From: Methylobacter sp. S3L5C
Lineage (GTDB): Bacteria > Pseudomonadota > Gammaproteobacteria > Methylococcales > Methylomonadaceae
Direction: 5' to 3'
NCBI RefSeq assembly: GCF_022788635.1
Contig: NZ_CP076024.1
Coordinates: 682,001-746,000, forward strand
Length of the DNA: 64,000 bases
A program made the position numbers and the translations under genes. The notes beneath the pieces were generated by a model. The model was not told where the DNA came from, made no database searches, and saw only the letters and a list, made by a program, of their open reading frames with translations. Below, piece after piece: positions 61,311-64,000 of this stretch. How positions within the stretch are numbered: the first letter of the stretch is position 1; each line of letters opens with the position of its first letter.

Positions 61311-61432
61311 GCTGAATTTTATTGGAAACTTGCTTAAACAAGGTGTTAAATTACGAACTATTACCTTGTTTAAGACACGTGAATATAGATGCATTTTGTT
61401 ATACCCAGCGACACAAACTAATGGGTGGCTTC

Positions 61433-62032
61433 ATGATAAAAAATCCAATAATAATTGCTATAGCCACCGTACTGGTTATTGTCTTGGGTATACAATCTTA
61501 TGTAATCTTTAATTTGAATGAAAGCCTCAAGCAATTTAGTGCACAGGAAAACAGCACCGACAACCCTAAAGCTAAAATACCCAAGCTACCCAAGCCAGGC
61601 TCTGATAACGAACTATTTAAAGATCAGCTATGGAATCCTTACGAAGAAATGCAACATATGCAAAATGAAATGGAACAACTTTTTGGTGATTCCTTTTCGC
61701 GCTTCCATTTAAATGCGCCCTTAGGCAGCTTAAGTAAAATACCTGACGTCGATTTACAAGAAAAACCAGATCAATATATCGTAACTGTTAATGCACCGGG
61801 TGCCGATGAGTCTTCAATAGACGTTAAACAGGAAGATCAAGTGTTAAACATTTCAATTAAAACGGAACACGCAAAGGATGAAACTGATGCTAAAAAGGGA
61901 AAATATCAGTACCGCGAGCGTTTTGTTGGCCAATTTCAAAGAGCATTAACCTTACCCGGACCGGCTAACGCAGCCAAAATGACAACTAAATATGATAATG
62001 GCGTGTTGACCATTACGATTCCAAAGACATAG
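61433..62032 (+). CDS. Membrane-anchored Hsp20-like protein
   Basis: 199 residues from the ATG at 61433, preceded by GGGTGG; a frame from 61322 is open but adds an unsupported region. Residues about 6-28 form a single hydrophobic helix (IIIAIATVLVIVLGIQSYVIF) without a signal-peptidase-like site, so it is predicted as an N-anchored protein with the rest in the periplasm. After a linker (KAKIPKLPKPG) and a helical EEMQHMQNEMEQLFGDSF, there is an alpha-crystallin domain: IPDVDLQEKPDQYIVTVNAPGADESS, RERFVGQFQRALTLPG and YDNGVLTITIPKT. A holdase on the periplasmic side of the membrane would be unusual. Topology is inferred only from hydrophobicity. Confidence 0.82.
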   Translation: MIKNPIIIAIATVLVIVLGIQSYVIFNLNESLKQFSAQENSTDNPKAKIPKLPKPGSDNELFKDQLWNPYEEMQHMQNEMEQLFGDSFSRFHLNAPLGSLSKIPDVDLQEKPDQYIVTVNAPGADESSIDVKQEDQVLNISIKTEHAKDETDAKKGKYQYRERFVGQFQRALTLPGPANAAKMTTKYDNGVLTITIPKT

Positions 62033-62084
62033 TTTTATACAATAATCAGTAGCAATAATAACTGACCTGTTTAACGGAATAATT

Positions 62085-62726
62085 ATGAAAAATCAAACTA
62101 AACACTACGTAATACTGGGTTTTTTTACACTATTAATTATTTTAATACCCCTAACCAAAGGTTTTTCGGAAGATTTGCAACCTCCACAACAAGTTATACA
62201 AAGTGTTTCGGAACAATTAAAACAAAAACTACAAGACAAAGTTTTTACCAGAAATTTTGCTCAAGTTACCCAATTTGTTAATGGCGTTATTGATCCACAT
62301 ACGGATTTTAACAAAATCGCACCATTAGTTCTAGGAAAGCACTGGAAAACAGCAACCACTGACGAGCAGGCGCGTTTTAAACATGAATTTCAAATATTAT
62401 TGGTAAGAACCTATTCCAGGGCCTTTGTGGAGTACAACAATTGGTCAATGACTTTATTACCTCTTGAAACATCAACTGAACCCACAAAAACTATCGTAAA
62501 AACCAAGGTTATGCAACCCGGGCAACAACCTATTGATGTAAATTACCGAATGTTACTGAGTAAAGGTGAATGGAAAGTTTACGACATTATGATTGATGGT
62601 GTCAGTTTGGTAACTAACTACCGAGCTACCTTTAGCGACGAAATTCAAACTAAAGGCTCACTAAACGCTGTTATTGATGCGCTGGTTAAACGTAATACTG
62701 AGGCACTTGCAGCAAAAGACTCTTAA
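62085..62726 (+). CDS. MlaC-like phospholipid-binding periplasmic protein
   Basis: 213 residues with a signal-like N-terminus (about 8-29). The rest fits the MlaC/Ttg2D (tolerance to toluene) family: QVTQFVNGVIDPHTDFNKIAPLVLGKHWKTATTDEQARF, then FKHEFQILLVRTYSRAF, VMQPGQQPIDVNYRML and WKVYDIMIDGVSLVTNYRATF. MlaC carries phospholipids between outer-membrane MlaA-OmpC and the inner-membrane MlaFEDB complex. No mlaFED or mlaA genes are nearby, so its partners are elsewhere. It lies 52 bp after the membrane-anchored Hsp20 gene and is probably part of the same transcript. The IS982-type element begins 6 bp after its stop. Confidence 0.85.
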   Translation: MKNQTKHYVILGFFTLLIILIPLTKGFSEDLQPPQQVIQSVSEQLKQKLQDKVFTRNFAQVTQFVNGVIDPHTDFNKIAPLVLGKHWKTATTDEQARFKHEFQILLVRTYSRAFVEYNNWSMTLLPLETSTEPTKTIVKTKVMQPGQQPIDVNYRMLLSKGEWKVYDIMIDGVSLVTNYRATFSDEIQTKGSLNAVIDALVKRNTEALAAKDS

Positions 62727-62732
62727 AAATAG

Positions 62733-63723
62733 AAATGTGAATTAAGAGCTGAATAGAAGCCAGAACACTAGTTGGACTAGAATATTGGGAAAGACACGAC
62801 TCCCCCCAACCTATAGGCAACCAATGAACTGGCAAGAGCAATTAATAACAACTTATCTTTATGTATGCAAGTACTATCAGAATAACCTTTGGGTTTATAG
62901 TCAGCGCATGTCGAATTATTGAGACCTGAGTTTTATCGATGAAGAAGTTATAGCGTTCTACCTATTTGGGGTCATTGATAAAAATAGAGAACTAAAAAAG
63001 ATCTATGGTTATGCCGAGCGTCATTTGCGCGAATGGTTTCCGAAATTGCCCGGTTACACCGCTTTTGTGCAACGACTAAATAAAGTGGCTGATGTTTTCG
63101 CGCCATTGCTGGAAATCATTCAGCAAGAGCAAGAAGCAAAAAATCAAGGACAAGTCTGGTTGATAGATTCTTTTCCGGTGGCGCTGGCCAAGCAAGGACA
63201 CAAGTTTAAAGCGCGCGTAGCAAGCGAGTTAGCCGATGCAGGTTATTGTTCAACCAAAAAATTATACTATTATGGGGTTCGGGTTCATATCGTCGGGCGT
63301 CGCCAAGCGGGTACATTGCCTAACACTGAATATATTGGTGTAACGGGAGCAAGTTGCCATGATGGGACAGTATTTAATCAGATTAAGCCTGAATTGAATA
63401 ACAACGCGCTTTATGGCGACAAGGCCTATCACCGATCCGATGCAAAAGAAGTCAGAGAGGCTCAAAACCTGACGGTATTAACGCCGGTGAAAAAACAAAA
63501 AGGCCAAACGTATTTGGAGCCACAGGATCAATGGTTATCGACGGTCATTTCTCGTGTCCGACAACCCATTGAAACCTTATTCGGCTGGATTGAGCAACAA
63601 ACCGGCATTGAATGCGCTGGCAAAGTGCGATCATACAACGGTCTAATGGTTCATGTATTTGGCAAGTTGGCCGCCGCCATGTTCTTTTGGAATCATTTAC
63701 GAGTTAGCTCTTAATTCACATTT
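62733..63723. mobile_element. IS982-family-like insertion sequence
   Basis: A 991-bp element bounded by 18-bp perfect inverted repeats (AAATGTGAATTAAGAGCT at 62733-62750 and its reverse complement at 63706-63723). I could not define a target duplication. It has one transposase frame, interrupted by a stop codon. It inserted between the MlaC-like gene and the M48 protease gene and is probably immobile on its own, though its ends could still be used by a related transposase. Confidence 0.85.
62824..63714 (+). pseudogene. IS982-type transposase with one internal stop
   Basis: The frame begins at the ATG at 62824 and continues to 63714, with one TGA at 62920-62922 where relatives would have Trp (MSNY-stop-DLSF). 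Downstream it encodes the DDE core: QVWLIDSFPVAL, YIGVTGASCHDGTVFNQ, LYGDKAYHRSDAKEV, and the terminal SRVRQPIETLFGWIEQQTGIE. All acidic catalytic residues are present. Apart from this nonsense mutation the gene is intact, so inactivation is recent. Restart at a later ATG would give a truncated protein lacking the N-terminal domain. Confidence 0.85.
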
Positions 63724-63764
63724 AAATTATCGATTTTGAATTTTTTAAATGATAAAAACTAACT

Positions 63765-64000
63765 GTGATCACTAAATACGAGACATTTAACCACCAATTA
63801 AAAAATATCATCCATACCTCAATACTTTTTTGGGCATGGGCATCATTTTATCATTAATGGGTTTTATTTTAGCGGGGGTTGAAGGCATTTTATGGTCAGT
63901 AGTTTTAGGTGTTCTTATACTGGTGATTAGCCCAAACCTGCCACCACCTTTTATCTTTTCTCTAATAGGCGGTAGATTACTATTTGCAGATGATGCTCCA
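63765..64000 (+). CDS. M48/HtpX-like membrane protease, partial, with frame break
   Basis: The right edge cuts this gene. From the GTG at 63765 the frame reads KYETFNHQLKNIIHTSILF, typical of the start of M48 HtpX-like proteases, but then hits a run of six T (63826-63831) and soon a stop. In another frame, from the ATG at 63836, it continues MGIILSLMGFILAG, ILWSVVLGVLILVISP and IGGRLLFADDAP, which match the first membrane helices of the same family. So one indel at the T-run splits it, or the real start is the ATG at 63836. The HExxH site lies beyond the window. It sits 40 bp after the IS. Confidence 0.62.

Overview
The window looks like a chromosomal segment of a gammaproteobacterium, most likely a methanotroph-type member of the Methylococcales. 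This is inferred from gene content and order (an ftsB/eno/kdsA/pyrG/tilS block, an ispD-ispF / truD-surE-pcm block, a membrane c-type cytochrome beside tilS, and a 5S-23S-tRNA-Ala-tRNA-Ile-16S operon). The sequence alone does not give the species. Nearly all genes lie on the minus strand.

Layout. 1-5100: small exported proteins (a Gly/Ser-rich protein cut by the left edge, a MetA-pathway-type outer-membrane protein, two lipoproteins), then decayed remains of an arylsulfatase and a DUF1254/DUF1214 protein, then a DUF4239-type membrane protein. 5400-19400: accessory envelope genes. These include two paralogous 345-aa exported proteins of unknown function, a soluble MprF-type DUF2156 transferase, an alpha/beta-hydrolase lipoprotein, MarC, a SYLF lipoprotein, DUF2252, a second hydrolase-like lipoprotein, and a DUF4105 protein whose 3' end was rewritten by an intact IS5/IS427-type insertion sequence. 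19600-25800: a HAD phosphatase, the pqi intermembrane lipid-transport operon (with PqiA split into two genes) and a DUF1269 protein. 25900-31800: a broken HdeA-like gene, an outer-membrane protein, a DUF3313 lipoprotein, a complete arylsulfatase, a MITE, and a two-component pair whose kinase has no sensor domain.

31900-53400 is the housekeeping core: pcm, surE, an Smr-domain gene, truD, ispF, ispD, ftsB, eno, kdsA, pyrG and tilS, followed by the membrane cytochrome. The usual ispF-truD junction is split by about 9 kb. That insert holds a 2322-aa DUF4347 adhesin-like gene with 16 almost identical repeats of about 94 residues, transposase debris, and a 5' leader that I read as a cyclic-di-GMP-I riboswitch preceded by a sigma-54-like promoter. 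If correct, this is a c-di-GMP-controlled surface-adhesion locus placed inside a housekeeping cluster.

53700-60100: a 201-bp MITE sharing its ends with the IS427-type element, then a complete rRNA operon with two tandem promoters. 60500-64000: a stress/envelope cluster on the plus strand (DUF2934 protein, cytosolic Hsp20, membrane-anchored Hsp20, MlaC-like protein), an IS982-type element killed by one stop codon, and the start of an M48/HtpX-like protease with a frame break.

The best candidates for new biology are the riboswitch-adhesin locus, the unexplained 345-aa paralogue pair, and the membrane-anchored Hsp20/MlaC cluster. Mobile-element remains recur throughout and explain several broken genes.
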